Shown here piece by piece: positions 37,098 through 45,512 of a stretch of DNA of 64,000 nucleotides (position 1 is its first letter; each line of letters starts with the position of its first letter). Source of the stretch: Rummeliibacillus sp963792445. Lineage in GTDB: Bacteria; Bacillota; Bacilli; Bacillales_A; Planococcaceae. The stretch is from positions 62,001 to 126,000 of the forward strand of contig CAWBWO010000005.1 in assembly GCA_963792445.1 (NCBI GenBank). The letters run 5' to 3'. The position numbers and the translations under genes were made by a program. The notes beneath the pieces were generated by a model. It saw only the letters and a list, made by a program, of their open reading frames with translations. It searched no databases and was not told where the DNA came from.

Positions 37098-37136
37098 CTA
37101 ACACAACCTTAACAATCAATTAATATCCTGTTAATA
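37098..37136 (+). promoter_or_regulatory. PhoP box upstream of phoX
   Basis: CTAACA (37098), TTAACA (37109), TTAATA (37120) and TTAATA (37131) form four direct repeats with an exact 11-bp step, as in B. subtilis Pho promoters. A TATAGA-like -10 lies near 37157. This supports induction of the phosphatase under phosphate starvation. Confidence 0.72.
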
Positions 37137-37193
37137 GTTTTTTTATCTAATAGAGTATAGAATGCTATTAACTTACTAGGAGGCTTTATAAGA

Positions 37194-39338
37194 ATGATGA
37201 ATCAAAAACTTGTGAAAAAAGGTATTGCTGCTGCATTAGCATTATCTATTGCAATTCCAGCAATCGCACCTACTCAAGCTGCTGCTAAGGAAAATATCAA
37301 AATTGAATCTGTTCAATTTAACGGTATGAACGCTCCAACTACTATTCAACAAATGGTGAACACTTACACAAACGCTTCAGTTAGTGTGAAATATAGTAAC
37401 GGCAAAGTAAAAACGTTCCCTCTTTCTTATAAAACATTATTTAAATCAGAAGACCCAGTAGCAAATGTGAACGGCACAATGGTTCCAGCTGGTACACCAA
37501 TTGACTATTACGGCGATCCAATCGTTGACCCAAGTTCTTCTGCAAACAAATATTTCGTATCAGATGCACCTGACTCTAACAGTATCTTGAATCCAATTGA
37601 CGGTAAACTGTACATGGTTACTCACTACGAATACCAAACAGTTGATGCTGCTGGTCAATCTGCTTACGGTTTAGTACCTGCTTCTATGTCTTTAACACAA
37701 TTGGATCAAGACAAAAATACAGGTGCGTTAAAAGCAAAATCAGTTAAGAAAATCGATTTCTCTGATGTTAATGGACTTTGGATCCCATGTAATGGTTCTC
37801 TTTCACCTTGGAACACACACCTAGGTTCAGAAGAATATGAACCAGATGCTCGTGCATTCGAAAACGATCCAAAATCAAAAGATAGAATTCAAACTGAAAG
37901 CTTCGCTAAATTCTATTTTGGCGATGTAGCTAAGGCAAATCCTTATTACTACGGCTTCATTCCTGAAATTACAGTAACAAAAGATGGCGATGCAAAAGTT
38001 GAAAAACACTATAGCACAGGTCGCTTCTCTCATGAATTAGTAAAAGTAATGCCTGATGAACGTACAGCATTCTTTGGTGACGATGGTGGATATACAACAA
38101 TGTTCATGTACGTAGCTGATAAGAAAAAAGATTTGTCTTCAGGTACATTATATGCAGCTAAATTTAACCAAACTGGGACAGATAACGGGGGTTCAGGTAA
38201 CTTACAATGGATTAAACTTGGCCACTCAACTGACAAAGAAGTAAAAGCAATGATTGACAGTGACATTAAATTCAGCGATATTTTCGAAACATCTGATACT
38301 GCAAAAGAAGGCTTCAAACAAATTAAACAATATGGTAAAACAGAATTCTTAAAATTAAAACCAGGTATGGAAAAAGCAGCTGCTTTCCTTGAATCTCGTC
38401 GTTATGCAGCATACCTTGGCGCAACTTCTGAGTTCAACAAAATGGAAGGTGTTACACTAAACGCGAAAGACAAAAAAGTATATGTAGCGATTTCAGACCA
38501 AAGTGGTGGTATGGAAGCAAATCCAACAGATCCAGCTGACGATATTCACTTAAACAAAATCAAATCTGGTGTAACGTATGAATTGAATCTAACTGGTGGT
38601 CAAAAAGATAACGAAGGTAAAACAATTCTTAGTAAATATGTTGCTTCTTCAATGAATGGATTACTTGTAGGTGAAGACTTAAAAGAAGCGGATGCATACG
38701 GCAATACAGCAAATGTAAACAAAGTCGCGAACCCTGACAACTTGAGCTATTCTGAAGAAATGCACACATTGTTTATCGGAGAAGATAGCAGTAAACATAC
38801 AAATAACTTTGTATGGGCTTATAACGTAGACACTAAAAAACTTGACCGTGTTCTATCTGTACCAGCAGGAGCTGAGTCTACAGGATTATTCGCTGCGGAC
38901 AACCGTAACGGATTCTCTTACATCTTCAGTAACTTCCAACACCCTGGTGACGAACTTGATACAAAAGCAATTACAGCAGTAAATAGAGACGAATTGTCAA
39001 AAGCAATTGATACTCAAATCGGTATCAACAAAACAGGTGGTATCGGCTACATCACTGGTCTACCATCATTCACAAATATGCCAGACTTCACTGCTCCTAA
39101 AGCACCAAAAGTTAAAAAAGTAACTCAAAAAACAACAACTGTATCTGGTAAAACAGAAGCAAACGCAACTGTACTAATCTACAACGGCAGCAAATTACTA
39201 GGTAAAGCAGTAGCTAATTCAAAAGGCGATTTCAAAGTGAAAATCAAAGCACAAAAGAAAGGTGCTAGCCTAAAAATCTATGCAAAAGATCAAGCAGGTA
39301 ACAAAAGCTCTGCTCGTACTGTTAAAGTAAGTAAATAA
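37194..39338 (+). CDS. phoX: PhoX-family alkaline phosphatase, secreted
   Basis: 714 residues. A signal peptide (ALALSIAIPAIAPTQAAA) is followed by a DUF839/PhoX beta-propeller. Family features are NGLWIPCNGSLSPWNTHLGSEEY (the Cys, Trp and Glu are typical of the Ca/Fe site), TGRFSHELVKVMPD, GDDGGYTTMFMYV, LESRRYAAYLGAT, EFNKMEGVTLNAKDKKVYVAISD and NPDNLSY. PhoX cleaves phosphate monoesters outside the cell. The last 85 residues form an Ig-like domain (VSGKTEANATVLIYNGSKLL), probably for surface or substrate contact. AGGAGG lies 10 bases before the first of two ATGs. A four-repeat PhoP box lies just upstream and a strong terminator follows. Confidence 0.9.
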   Translation: MMNQKLVKKGIAAALALSIAIPAIAPTQAAAKENIKIESVQFNGMNAPTTIQQMVNTYTNASVSVKYSNGKVKTFPLSYKTLFKSEDPVANVNGTMVPAGTPIDYYGDPIVDPSSSANKYFVSDAPDSNSILNPIDGKLYMVTHYEYQTVDAAGQSAYGLVPASMSLTQLDQDKNTGALKAKSVKKIDFSDVNGLWIPCNGSLSPWNTHLGSEEYEPDARAFENDPKSKDRIQTESFAKFYFGDVAKANPYYYGFIPEITVTKDGDAKVEKHYSTGRFSHELVKVMPDERTAFFGDDGGYTTMFMYVADKKKDLSSGTLYAAKFNQTGTDNGGSGNLQWIKLGHSTDKEVKAMIDSDIKFSDIFETSDTAKEGFKQIKQYGKTEFLKLKPGMEKAAAFLESRRYAAYLGATSEFNKMEGVTLNAKDKKVYVAISDQSGGMEANPTDPADDIHLNKIKSGVTYELNLTGGQKDNEGKTILSKYVASSMNGLLVGEDLKEADAYGNTANVNKVANPDNLSYSEEMHTLFIGEDSSKHTNNFVWAYNVDTKKLDRVLSVPAGAESTGLFAADNRNGFSYIFSNFQHPGDELDTKAITAVNRDELSKAIDTQIGINKTGGIGYITGLPSFTNMPDFTAPKAPKVKKVTQKTTTVSGKTEANATVLIYNGSKLLGKAVANSKGDFKVKIKAQKKGASLKIYAKDQAGNKSSARTVKVSK

Positions 39339-39357
39339 TGTTAGAAGTGAAATTTGT

Positions 39358-39396
39358 AAATCCCAACACCTGATTGTGGTGTTGGGATTTTTTCTT
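39358..39396 (+). terminator. Terminator of phoX
   Basis: AAATCCCAACACC / GGTGTTGGGATTT stem followed by TTTC and a T-rich tail, 20 bp after the stop. Confidence 0.9.
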
Positions 39397-39404
39397 CGTG
39401 CTTT

Positions 39405-39535
39405 GGTGCCAGTCCCCCAAACAATCACGAATTTTTCAACTTTCACGTTTTTTTGAACAATTGATACAAGTTAAGTCCCCATCTCTTCCGAGGTTGGGAC
39501 TTAATCTTTAATATTTAACTAGAACAGATCTTTTC
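39405..39535 (+). repeat. Long REP-like repeat, copy 1 (about 115-130 bp)
   Basis: It begins GGTGCCAGTCCCCCAAAC and includes a hairpin (AAGTCCCCATC...GGTTGGGACTT). It is nearly identical, with only a few changes, to 44301-44430 beside the RAYT gene. Three more GGGACTGGCAC words follow at 39545, 39594 and 39624. Confidence 0.85.
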
Positions 39536-39544
39536 TTTGTTTTT

Positions 39545-39634
39545 GGGACTGGCACCATGAACTAAATTGTAGCCTATTGTCAGAATTGTTTTGGGGACTG
39601 GCACCTTCCCGCACTCCCCGCGTGGGACTGGCAC
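39545..39634 (+). repeat. Cluster of three GGGACTGGCACC words
   Basis: GGGACTGGCACC occurs at 39545 and 39594, and GGGACTGGCAC at 39624. The middle one is preceded by AAATTGTAGCCTATTGTCAG, a flank also present at 45308 and 54692. These are inverted relative to GGTGCCAGTCCC at 39405, so pairs could fold into REP-style structures. Confidence 0.75.
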
Positions 39635-39747
39635 TTTCCCGCGAGCAAATTGTTAAGTTATCGTAAAAAGTATTAACAATCGAATTCTATCAGTTTCATC
39701 TAAAGTAAAATAGACTTAGAAATTTATTCCTCTGAAGGAGATACCCA

Positions 39748-40731
39748 ATGTATAAAGGTGAAAAAGTATTTGAAAGCGAAAGACCGATTAAATATTTGTT
39801 TCAAAAATCCTATACCACAACAACAAATCTAGTTATAATCTTTTCGGCATTCCCTACAAAAGGAAGTCAACCAAGGTATAATTTTGTTCGTACTTTATCA
39901 GAGTTTGATTGCAATAAGCTTTTTATCTTAGATGATTTCGGTTGCAGAGCGAGCTATTACCTTTGTGAGAAGAAGGACTTTGCTATTGAGCGGTCGGTGA
40001 TTTCTTTGATTCGTTCTATTATAGAAGAAAATCAAATTGATACGGTTATTTCTGCAGGTTCTAGCAAGGGCGGATATGCTGCTTTGTATTATGGCATCAA
40101 ATATGGTTTTGACCATATCTTAGCTGCTTCTCCTCAATATTATTTAGGAGATTATTTACTCGATCAGACAAATTCACAGGATGTTACGAACTTTATGTCC
40201 GGTTCTTCGGGTGCAGATGATCACCAATTTCTGAATGAAATTATGCCGAACATGATTGAGCAAACTGAAAACAAACCAGAGATTTTCATTCATCTAGGGA
40301 AAGATGAACCTCATTATGAAAATCACGTCAAGCCGTTAATTGCCAAATTAGAAGAAATGCAAATTCCGTTCGATCTTGATTTAGGCAACTATAGCAAACA
40401 CAGTGATGTCGGCAAATTCTTCCCTTCTATTTTTAAGGACAAAATCCGAAAGTTATTGCACTTCCCTTTAGTTGAAATTAGCCAATCAGCTCATGGCAAA
40501 CAGGCCATCGGTTCAACTTGTACATTTGTAGCAAATACGGACTCGGAAAAGTGTAAAATCGCATGGTATGTTTATCGTGATAATGAACGCATTGATGCAA
40601 CAAACTATTCGACTGACCCTATCCTGTCCGTAACTTTCGATCAAGTAGGCAACTATTATGTAAAAGCATTTGCGGTGAACAATTTCAAACATAAAGTTTC
40701 TGTTCGTTCGGAAGAAATTGAGGTTATTTAG
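39748..40731 (+). CDS. Alpha/beta hydrolase-fold protein, Asp2/capsule-type, with Ig-like C-terminus
   Basis: 327 residues, no signal peptide. VIIFSAFP begins the fold, and SAGSSKGGYAALYYG (Ser about 114) is a nucleophile elbow. IFIHLGKDEPHYENHV and YSKHSDVGKFFP could give the acid and histidine. This pattern occurs in accessory-secretion Asp2-like and XcbB/CpsF-like capsule proteins, which modify or help assemble surface polysaccharides. The last 75 residues (GSTCTFVANTDSEKCKIAWYV) look like an Ig-type beta-sandwich. GAAGGAG precedes the ATG. A membrane acyltransferase converges from downstream. Function assignment is by family resemblance only. Confidence 0.6.
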   Translation: MYKGEKVFESERPIKYLFQKSYTTTTNLVIIFSAFPTKGSQPRYNFVRTLSEFDCNKLFILDDFGCRASYYLCEKKDFAIERSVISLIRSIIEENQIDTVISAGSSKGGYAALYYGIKYGFDHILAASPQYYLGDYLLDQTNSQDVTNFMSGSSGADDHQFLNEIMPNMIEQTENKPEIFIHLGKDEPHYENHVKPLIAKLEEMQIPFDLDLGNYSKHSDVGKFFPSIFKDKIRKLLHFPLVEISQSAHGKQAIGSTCTFVANTDSEKCKIAWYVYRDNERIDATNYSTDPILSVTFDQVGNYYVKAFAVNNFKHKVSVRSEEIEVI

Positions 40732-40736
40732 TAGGA

Positions 40737-40773
40737 AAAAAAGCACAAATCATAAACGTGATTTGTGCTTTTT
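40737..40773. terminator. Bidirectional terminator
   Basis: AAAAAGCACAAATCA / TGATTTGTGCTTTTT is a perfect stem between two convergent genes with A and T runs on both sides. Confidence 0.92.
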
Positions 40774-40777
40774 CGTT

Positions 40778-41812
40778 TTATCTAATGATTTTGCGAGATA
40801 GTCCCTTGTAAATGGTACTGATGACCAATGACAATGCCCAGCAACTTATAAATACAATGACACAATAGCCGATGATTTTGACGATTACCACGATACCGTT
40901 TGATGAAATAATGTCTTCTATTATTCCAAGTTTCCCCCATATGACAGGTCTAATCGTAAAATGTTCATGGATTAAGTAGATACCAAAAACATATTTCGAA
41001 GCAAAATTGATTTGAGGAGATTGTATTTTAATTTTTTTAAAGAATTGAAATAGACTATACGACATAATCAGCACGAATGGAGAATTATAAGAAAACAATT
41101 GATCGTCCCATCCGAATTGATAAACCAGATAACCATTCAGTAGCGCAACAATGATATAAATGGATAAATAGATATTTCTCTTTAAATCAGACAGTAGAAA
41201 TTCATATTTTTGAATATAGGCTGCTAGAAAATATAGAAAAATAAAGTAGATGAGACCATATCCATTTGATACGCCAACTAGCTGATTTTTATAGATAAAT
41301 TGCCAAACGCAACTAATAAGGAACAAGGTAAGGAGTAAATACGAATGCTCTTTTTTATTTAAATTTGAGAGTAATTTATTCAAGAATGGAGAGAGTGCAT
41401 ACAAGGCAAAATAAACTGTTACAAACCAATATTCTCCAGTAAATACGGACAGTACAGCTTTGATGAACGTCCCTATATTAAAATCTACATTTCCAACCAA
41501 AACGCTGGCTACATAAATAACGGTTGAAAAGAAACTTACTTCTAAAAAAAGACTCACTAATTTCTTTAACTTAAATGTCGATTTCGAAAGAAAATATCCA
41601 CTTACCAACACATATAAACTCACTGCAATGATGGCCATTGAACGAATAAAGTAATAAAGAAACTGATTCTTTCCTTCTAAAAAATTCGAGATATCTACAT
41701 ACTTCGAAAGTCCATGCGTACCAATATGCAAAACAACAATCATAAACATGGAAATGATTCTTAACAATTCAAAATTAGAATCACGAATTTTCATTTTTCC
41801 ATCACTCTGCAT
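40778..41812 (-). CDS. Acyltransferase-3 family membrane protein
   Basis: 344 residues with about ten membrane helices. The N-terminus NFELLRIISMFMIVVLHIG carries the R...H motif of the acyltransferase-3 family (OatA/WecH type). Other segments such as GEYWFVTVYFALYALSPFLN (W-F-V-Y-LSPFLN) and GIYLIHEHF near residue 290 are typical. Such enzymes move acetyl or succinyl groups onto surface sugars. The start has GGAGG 6 bases upstream. It converges with the Asp2-like gene, suggesting a shared surface-glycan theme, but they are not in one operon. Confidence 0.85.
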   Translation of the reverse strand: MQSDGKMKIRDSNFELLRIISMFMIVVLHIGTHGLSKYVDISNFLEGKNQFLYYFIRSMAIIAVSLYVLVSGYFLSKSTFKLKKLVSLFLEVSFFSTVIYVASVLVGNVDFNIGTFIKAVLSVFTGEYWFVTVYFALYALSPFLNKLLSNLNKKEHSYLLLTLFLISCVWQFIYKNQLVGVSNGYGLIYFIFLYFLAAYIQKYEFLLSDLKRNIYLSIYIIVALLNGYLVYQFGWDDQLFSYNSPFVLIMSYSLFQFFKKIKIQSPQINFASKYVFGIYLIHEHFTIRPVIWGKLGIIEDIISSNGIVVIVKIIGYCVIVFISCWALSLVISTIYKGLSRKIIR

Positions 41813-42001
41813 AATAATCCTCCAAAATGTATAATCAGAAAACTTACTAATTTTATCATATTAATTGAATTACTATATTAGAAAATTGTAAAGATTTTTT
41901 ATCATTTCTCTGATGAACTTATTATCGGCAAGATTTAGGAGTTTGACCCCTAACGCGAATAAATAAAGTAATTTTTTTAGGAATTAAATTCTCATCAGCG
42001 T

Positions 42002-42085
42002 GGATAATGAGTTTCCTCCCGTGGATTCACTCCTGCTGAGCGTGGATTTTGCTAAGTTCCACATGGATTAAACCAAGTGCAATTG
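42002..42085 (+). repeat. GGAT array, four units of exactly 21 bp
   Basis: GGAT starts at 42002, 42023, 42044 and 42065, usually within CGTGGAT or CATGGAT. It is the same type as at 47144, 54505 and 57785, here without a palindrome directly beside it. It lies upstream of the chemoreceptor gene. Confidence 0.85.
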
Positions 42086-42180
42086 CTCTGTTTCTTTCAA
42101 GACAGAATTTAAGATTTTAACACTTTTATTGTTGCAAATAATTAAAGCAATTTTATCTACTTTTTTAGAAAATTAGCACT

Positions 42181-42207
42181 TTAATATTAGTAATAATTTG
42201 TCGATAC
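42181..42207 (+). promoter_or_regulatory. Possible SigD promoter of the chemoreceptor gene
   Basis: TTAA (42181), then 15 bp, then GTCGATAC (42200) resembles the SigD pattern TAAA-N15-GCCGATAT used for motility and chemotaxis genes. It lies about 90 bp before the chemoreceptor start. Confidence 0.4.
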
Positions 42208-42297
42208 ATATAGTGAAACATCATTATGATGTCATTACCAAGAAAAAATGGTAATTAGTATAAAATAGAATAGTTTTATCCAGAAAGGAAATGCATC

Positions 42298-44278
42298 ATG
42301 AAAAAAACAAAATTTCCTAGGCTAAGAAATCTTAAGCCTAAACTAATCCTTGCATTTGCGCTTATTTTGATTGTACCTTCAATTGTGATTGGTACGCGCT
42401 CATTTCTTGCTGCAAAGGCTGCAGTGAATGATGAGCTAACTATCCTCAATCAATGCGAACTTAAAAACGTTAAACTTTTCAATTGACAATACCATTCAAC
42501 CGAAAATGAATGATGTTGGGAAAATTGCAGGAAAGTTCAATACAAAGACTCTCAATAAGAAAAATAAAAGTGACATTGAGAAATTTTTTAGTGATTATAT
42601 TGAACTTCACCCAGAAGTAGAAGCCATCTATGCTGGCTCTAATGATGGTTCACTCGTTATCAAACCAGATGCCAATTTAGGTGCGAATTTTGATGCAACA
42701 CAACGCTCTTGGTATAAAGAAGCAATGGCTCAAAAAGGGAAAGCGGTTATATCAGACCCTTATGTTTCTGCAAATAACAATAATGTGGTTGTGACTATTT
42801 CTCAAAGTACGAGTGACGGTTCTTCTGTCGTCGGAATTGATTTAAAACTTAGCGATCTAAAACAATTAACAGATCGCATCCATATCGGGAAAAAAGGATA
42901 CGCCCTCATTTTAGATAAAAAAGGAAACTACATCGTCCATCCTGTAAATAAGGCTGGTACAGATGCAAAAGAATCATTCTATGACAATATGTACAAAGGT
43001 CAAAATGGTAGTTTTGAATACACTTTAAATGGTCAAACAAAGGTCATGGAATATACGACGAACGGTTTAACAGGATGGAAGATTGGCGGAAATATGTACA
43101 CTTCCGAAATTAACGAAGCTGCTGCCCCTATTTTAAATTCAACATTATGGGTAATCGTCATTGCGTTAATCGTGGGCGCTATTCTGATTTTCTTCATTAT
43201 TCGTTCGATTGTAGCACCAATTAAAGACTTGAAAGAAAAAGCAATCACGATCAGTAAAGGCGACTTGACTGAGATGATTACCGTCAAATCAACAGATGAA
43301 ATTGGTCAATTAGGAAATGCCTTCATCGAGATGAAAGAGAATTTGAAATTACTTTTACGAAACGTTGAACAAAATGCCGAACAAGTTGCGGCATCTGCTG
43401 AAGAATTGTCAGCAAGTTCAGAAGAAACAAGTGCAGCTACCGAACAGGTTTCTACTTCTATCCAGAATGTAGCAGAATCTGCTGAAAAACAAAAAGAAAG
43501 TGTAGATACAAGTGTACGTGCTTTATCGGAAATATCAGATGGAGCTGTTCACATCGCAGACTTCTCTTCAAAAGTTTCAGATCTCACTATCAAAGCATCA
43601 AAAGAAGCTGTTGAAGGTGGCGAATCCGTTGGGAAAATCGTTAACCAAATGCAATTAATTCAAGACTCAGTATTAGAATCAAATAAAATGATCCAATCCT
43701 TATATGATCGCTCAAAACAAATTGATTCGATTTCAAAAGTCATCACAGGTATTGCGGAGCAAACAAATTTACTTTCCTTAAACGCATCCATTGAAGCTGC
43801 AAGAGCCGGAGAGCAAGGAAAAGGATTTGCAGTCGTGGCAAACGAAGTGAAAATATTAGCTGAACAATCCCGTGAATCGGCCAAAGATATACAAGACATT
43901 ATTTCTGCGATACAAAATGACACAGCAAATACAGTAGAGATCATGTCAAAAGTGAAAGAAAAAGTAGAAAATGGTGTTGACGTTTCAAACGAGGCCGTTA
44001 CGAAATTCTATCAAATTATCGAAAGTATGAATAAAGTAGCCCCTCAAATGGAAGAAGTATCAGCAACAGTCCAACAAGTATCTGCTTCCATTCAAGAAAC
44101 AACAGCTCGTGCTAATGAAAATGCTTTATTAGCAGAAAGCAATGCCGCTGCATCCGAAGAAGTAGCTGCATCTGCAGAACAACAACTTGCTGCAATGCAA
44201 GAAATCTCTTCTTCCGCACAGACACTAACGGAAATGGCTGAGGAATTGCGGTTGTTGATTTCTAAGTTTAAATATTAA
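42298..44278 (+). pseudogene. Methyl-accepting chemotaxis protein, one frameshift near the start
   Basis: About 660 residues. A first membrane helix (LILAFALILIVPSIVIG) is followed by a double-Cache ligand domain (YAGSNDGSLVIKPD, RSWYKEAM, ISDPYVS, GVDLKLSD-like GIDLKLSDL, GYALILDKKGNYIVHP). A second helix (LWVIVIALIVGAILIFFII), HAMP and a long MCP signalling domain follow, with the hairpin tip ITGIAEQTNLLSLNASIEAARAGEQGKGFAVVANEV. The frame changes near 42470: KLFN-stop in one frame, NFSIDNTIQPKM in the next. It senses a small ligand outside the cell and signals to CheA/CheW. Domains are otherwise intact. Confidence 0.9.
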
Positions 44279-44300
44279 AACTGGGACACTGGGACTTGGA

Positions 44301-44435
44301 GGTGCCAGTCCCCCAAACAATCACGAATTTTTCAACTTTCACGTTTTTTTGAACAATTGATACAAATTAAGTCCCAATCTCTTCCGAGGTTGGGACTTAA
44401 TCTTTAACATATAAATAGCACAGATCTTTTGGAAA
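44301..44435 (+). repeat. Long REP-like repeat, copy 2, beside the RAYT gene
   Basis: Starts GGTGCCAGTCCCCCAAAC and runs through ACAGATCTTTT, nearly identical to 39405-39535. It contains the hairpin TTAAGTCCCAA / TTGGGACTTAA, which may also end chemoreceptor transcription. It lies 26 bp from the transposase stop. Confidence 0.85.
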
Positions 44436-44460
44436 TAAGAGAGTCTTTGGTTAAATTCGC

Positions 44461-45024
44461 TCAATTGTCATCTTCTCTTTCGCAAAAAGAGCAATAATCT
44501 TCACATGTTTGCTGGGATGATAAGGGCATTAAGGTTGGTAAAATAGAAATTGTCATATATGGGGAATTTGGGGTTAGGTTGTTTTTATAAAGGTGGAAAC
44601 TGCTATATGGATAATGTTCCATAAACTGCACAATCGGCTTTCTTGTTGCGATAGGATTTCGATGAATATACCGACTTACTTCAAGCATACCTTTTGCACC
44701 TTCTGCAGCTTTGGCAAAATATCGACTTTCATATAAATGACCACGATAATTATACTTTCGTTTGAAATAGTTACTATAACGTAGATTAATAGCAGCCATC
44801 ACCTTTGAAAGCGGTACGTTTGGGGAACGGACAAGTAAATGGTAATGATTATTCATTATACAGTACGCCACAAGCTCAAATGTGTACAAATCATAAGCGT
44901 TATACAAAGCTCGAAAAAACTCCGCATAATCATCTGCACTTTGAAAAATCACCTGTCGATTATTGCCACGCATGACAACATGATAGAATAGCTTAGGATT
45001 CCAAGTCCTTCTTTTCCTAGGCAT
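44461..45024 (-). CDS. REP-associated tyrosine transposase (RAYT, Y1/HUH family)
   Basis: 187 residues. The HUH motif is in YCIMNNHYHLLV (His-x-His near 60), and the catalytic tyrosine lies in the helix INLRYSNYFKRKYNYRGHLYE, followed by VSRYIHRNPI, the RAYT hallmark. The N-terminus MPRKRRTWNPKLFYHVVMRG is typical. It lacks IS200-type ends; instead GGTGCCAGTCCC / GGGACTGGCACC repeats stand on both sides (44301 and 45336-45371). RAYTs process REP-like hairpins and are usually single-copy. The start has AAAGGAGG 5 bases upstream. Confidence 0.9.
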   Translation of the reverse strand: MPRKRRTWNPKLFYHVVMRGNNRQVIFQSADDYAEFFRALYNAYDLYTFELVAYCIMNNHYHLLVRSPNVPLSKVMAAINLRYSNYFKRKYNYRGHLYESRYFAKAAEGAKGMLEVSRYIHRNPIATRKPIVQFMEHYPYSSFHLYKNNLTPNSPYMTISILPTLMPLSSQQTCEDYCSFCEREDDN

Positions 45025-45294
45025 ATTAACCTCCTTTCCATTCTATTATAAATCATTGTATTGGATAATTTCTATTAATATATATAAAATTCTGCATATT
45101 CTGATTTCCATGGTTGGTGGCAAGTAGAATCTCCGCGCAATACTTGGTTCTACCGTCAACTTATTGTAGTACAAATCTATTAATCAATTAAAAAATAAAA
45201 CCCCAACATCCAGAGAAAATGGGATTTGAATTGTAATCTATTTTCTGAATTATTTGGAGGATTGACACCTAAAACTCAAAACCCAATCTCCGTA

Positions 45295-45371
45295 GAGACT
45301 TGACTTAAATTGTAGCCTATTTTCTGAATTGTTTTGGGGACTGGCACCCCAAAAAAACCGGGACTGGCACC
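45295..45371 (+). repeat. REP-like GGGACTGGCACC pair downstream of the RAYT promoter side
   Basis: GGGGACTGGCACC at 45336 and GGGACTGGCACC at 45360, preceded by TAAATTGTAGCCTATTTTCTGAATTG, a flank also found at 39560 and 54692 in slightly altered form. It is inverted relative to the copy at 44301, so the RAYT gene is enclosed. Confidence 0.8.
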
Positions 45372-45512
45372 CTAAACAATTTATTTTTTGCGTTTACCTT
45401 TTTAAAAACAGGGCATCTTAAAATAGCGCATTTGCTTATTGGTTCTTCGCCTATTTTGTTCTCGCAATTTCTTTTTATACAAATTTTATTCACCAATAAG
45501 GAGCTGTTTTAC

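Noticed and set aside
44461..45024. Complete IS200/IS605 insertion sequence
   Set aside because: The VSRYIHRNPI segment and surrounding dispersed repeats fit a domesticated RAYT; no element ends or tnpB are present.
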